Positions 5,021 through 5,619 of a stretch of 5,619 nt of DNA are shown here, piece after piece (the stretch's first letter is position 1; the number at the start of each line of letters is the position of its first letter). Source of the DNA: Bacteroidales bacterium. Lineage in GTDB: Bacteria > Bacteroidota > Bacteroidia > Bacteroidales > Bacteroidaceae. Both the position numbers and the translations under genes were made by a program. Under the pieces are notes generated by a model that searched no databases, had not been told where the DNA came from, and worked only from the letters and a program-made list of their open reading frames with translations. Location of the stretch: assembly GCA_004556745.1 (NCBI GenBank), contig SFFY01000079.1, positions 1-5,619 on the forward strand, read 5' to 3'.

Positions 5021-5099
5021 CAGCAGACGGCGGCAGGGGAATTTTATTCCCCTGCACCCCTAATCTGCTGAGTGTCAGCAGTGTTGCGCTTTTCAGCGC
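5021..5099 (+). promoter_or_regulatory. 3' module with competing hairpins
   Basis: A perfect 10-bp hairpin occupies 5033-5055 (GCAGGGGAAT, loop TTT, ATTCCCCTGC). It is enclosed by CAGCAGA (5021-5027) pairing with TCTGCTG (5064-5070). The same CTGCTGA (5065-5071) can instead pair with TCAGCAG (5075-5081) around loop GTG, so the two states exclude each other. GCGCT/AGCGC (5086-5090/5095-5099, loop TTTC) follows. There is no long T-run, so this is not a textbook intrinsic terminator. It could be the 3' end or a switch-like element. Confidence 0.6.
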
Positions 5100-5189
5100 T
5101 TTACTCGCTGTAGGAAAAGGTAAATTTTGCCGGCTAAATCCTCCGCTACTATGCTGTATCTGTGTCTTTTATGCCTCAAAATTTTCAGT

Positions 5190-5253
5190 GCAAATTTGTT
5201 CTCAAACCGCACAAATTTGTGTCGAAAAGTAAACTGCTGTTTACTTATGTTTA
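5190..5253 (+). promoter_or_regulatory. Palindromes and promoter-like site upstream of tape measure gene
   Basis: Two CAAATTTG palindromes sit 21 bp apart: CAAATTTG at 5191-5198, and CACAAATTTGTG at 5210-5221, a perfect 12-bp palindrome containing CAAATTTG. A perfect 8-bp inverted repeat AAGTAAAC/GTTTACTT (5227-5234/5239-5246, loop TGCT) follows. Its right arm abuts TATGTTTA (5246-5253), a one-mismatch match to the -7 box TAnnTTTG, 32 bp before the tape measure ATG. The arrangement resembles an operator-promoter; the spacing to a TTTG at 5216-5219 (26 bp) is longer than ideal. Confidence 0.4.
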
Positions 5254-5285
5254 TGGTAAAACAACCTCTAATTATCTGATTTACA

Positions 5286-5619
5286 ATGGCAAACTACAAC
5301 ACTACCGCTAATGTCGTTCTTTCGGTGAACGGCAAACAGGCGCAGCAGGTGCTCGCAACGCTGCAGCGTGATGCGCAGCTGCTCGAGAGGAAACTGGCTA
5401 AGGCTTCAGTCGCCGGCGATAAGGCTACGATGCGTAAACTGCAACGAGAACTCTCCAACACCAACCGAATGATTAACCAACTGCAAGGCTCAGCGGCTAC
5501 TGCTGACCAAGTGCTCAGACGGCTCGACAAGGCTTCGCCTCGTGAGCTGAACAAGACGCTTAAAACCTTGCAGTCGCAGTTGAATGGTATTCAACGTGGC
5601 ACCGCCGCTTGGGACGCTC
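5286..5619 (+). CDS. Phage tail tape measure protein, N-terminus only (3' truncated)
   Basis: The ATG at 5286 opens a frame that runs off the window after 111 codons. The start (MANYNTTANVVLSVNGKQAQ) and the following helical, K/R/L/Q-rich heptads (AQQVLATLQRDAQLLERKLAKA at residues 19-40) lead into the segment SPRELNKTLKTLQSQLNGIQRGTAAWDA. That segment is the typical N-terminal signature of Bacteroidales tape measure proteins (V-x-V-N-G-K-Q-A start, S-P-K/R-E-L, then R-G-S/T-x-x-W-D/N-A). The full protein would be long; it sets tail length and is ejected with the DNA in long-tailed phages. Unusually, the gene is preceded by 1.5 kb without a protein gene rather than by major tail and tail-chaperone genes. 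Confidence 0.92.
   Translation, partial: MANYNTTANVVLSVNGKQAQQVLATLQRDAQLLERKLAKASVAGDKATMRKLQRELSNTNRMINQLQGSAATADQVLRRLDKASPRELNKTLKTLQSQLNGIQRGTAAWDA

Larger units (their letters stand above)
3769..5099 (+). ncRNA. Very large structured phage RNA candidate
   Basis: This gap between the spanin and tape measure genes has no credible protein on either strand, yet carries many strong stems. They include a duplicated domain with covarying base pairs, a GNRA-capped 12-bp hairpin, a 15-bp bulged stem, nested and long-range stems, and a dense 3' module. The strand is assigned from G-U pairs and the GCGA loop in the first hairpin, a G-U pair in 4426-4443, and the direction of the flanking genes. 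No clear promoter was found, so it may be cut from the late transcript. Ends are approximate: 5' set by the first hairpin 10 nt after the spanin stop, 3' by the last compact hairpin. By size and phage setting it recalls GOLLD and ROOL RNAs, but I could not match it to either. Confidence 0.75.

Noticed and set aside
5033..5055. Rho-independent terminator
   Set aside because: The 10-bp stem is strong, but neither strand has a T-run after it. The bases after it on the + strand are ACCCCTAAT.
3769..5110. tRNA or tRNA-like genes within the RNA region, as often neighbour giant phage RNAs
   Set aside because: I saw no T-arm motif (GGTTCGAAT-like) with a matching acceptor stem.
3810..5232. Four overlapping + strand frames of 153-204 codons (3810-4328, 4018-4479, 4262-4780, 4618-5232)
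   Set aside because: They overlap each other in different frames and are rich in R, C, S and L. They lack any domain. The shared PPRxRTRCARR stretch in two of them is just the DNA repeat read twice in different frames. Compensatory changes in stems explain the conservation better.
3759..5285. Diversity-generating retroelement template or variable repeat
   Set aside because: No reverse transcriptase or Avd gene is in the window, and the differences between repeat copies are paired changes of all types, not adenine-specific.

Overview
The window looks like part of the late (structural and lysis) region of a tailed phage or prophage of the Bacteroidales (Bacteroides/Prevotella/Parabacteroides type). 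The clearest pointers are the start of a Bacteroides-type tape measure protein at the right edge, an HK97-gp10-like tail-completion protein, a T7-lysozyme-type amidase beside a small two-helix membrane protein, and a perfect Bacteroidetes -7 promoter box (TAnnTTTG). All supported genes are on the + strand. No integrase, tRNA or host gene is visible, so prophage versus free phage cannot be decided.

Left part (2-1584): three head-tail connector region genes overlap each other by 14 bp. They are a 5'-truncated unknown protein, a 162-aa unknown protein and the gp10-like protein. A promoter-like site (1589-1620) then precedes an unassigned 278-aa protein (1638-2474), followed by a 37-codon ORF built of three 10-residue repeats (2480-2593). 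Next is a compact lysis cassette: holin-like protein (2607-2813), amidase endolysin (2881-3294), and a lipoprotein with a C-terminal membrane anchor that fits a unimolecular spanin (3282-3758). The tape measure gene starts at 5286 and runs off the window.

The surprise is the roughly 1.5 kb between the spanin and the tape measure gene (3759-5285). No reading frame there looks like a protein, but the DNA is full of strong inverted repeats. The best evidence is a domain of about 180 nt present twice (3906-4088 and 4286-4468). Both copies fold into the same multi-part structure, and in seven stem positions they differ by a full base-pair exchange that keeps pairing. A single-stranded or coding origin does not explain that; a structured RNA does. 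A 12-bp hairpin with a GCGA (GNRA) loop and several G-U pairs at 3769-3796 points to + strand transcription, in line with the phage late operon. Other elements are a 15-bp bulged stem (4542-4599), an 8-bp closing stem around nested hairpins (4143-4217), a set of mutually exclusive hairpins (5021-5081), and the octamer GCACTCGC four times with one perfect complement near the 5' end.

I read this as a very large, ornate phage noncoding RNA. It resembles GOLLD and ROOL in size class and phage context, but I cannot assign it to either, and it may be undescribed. The layout suggests it is co-transcribed with the lysis genes and the tail genes.
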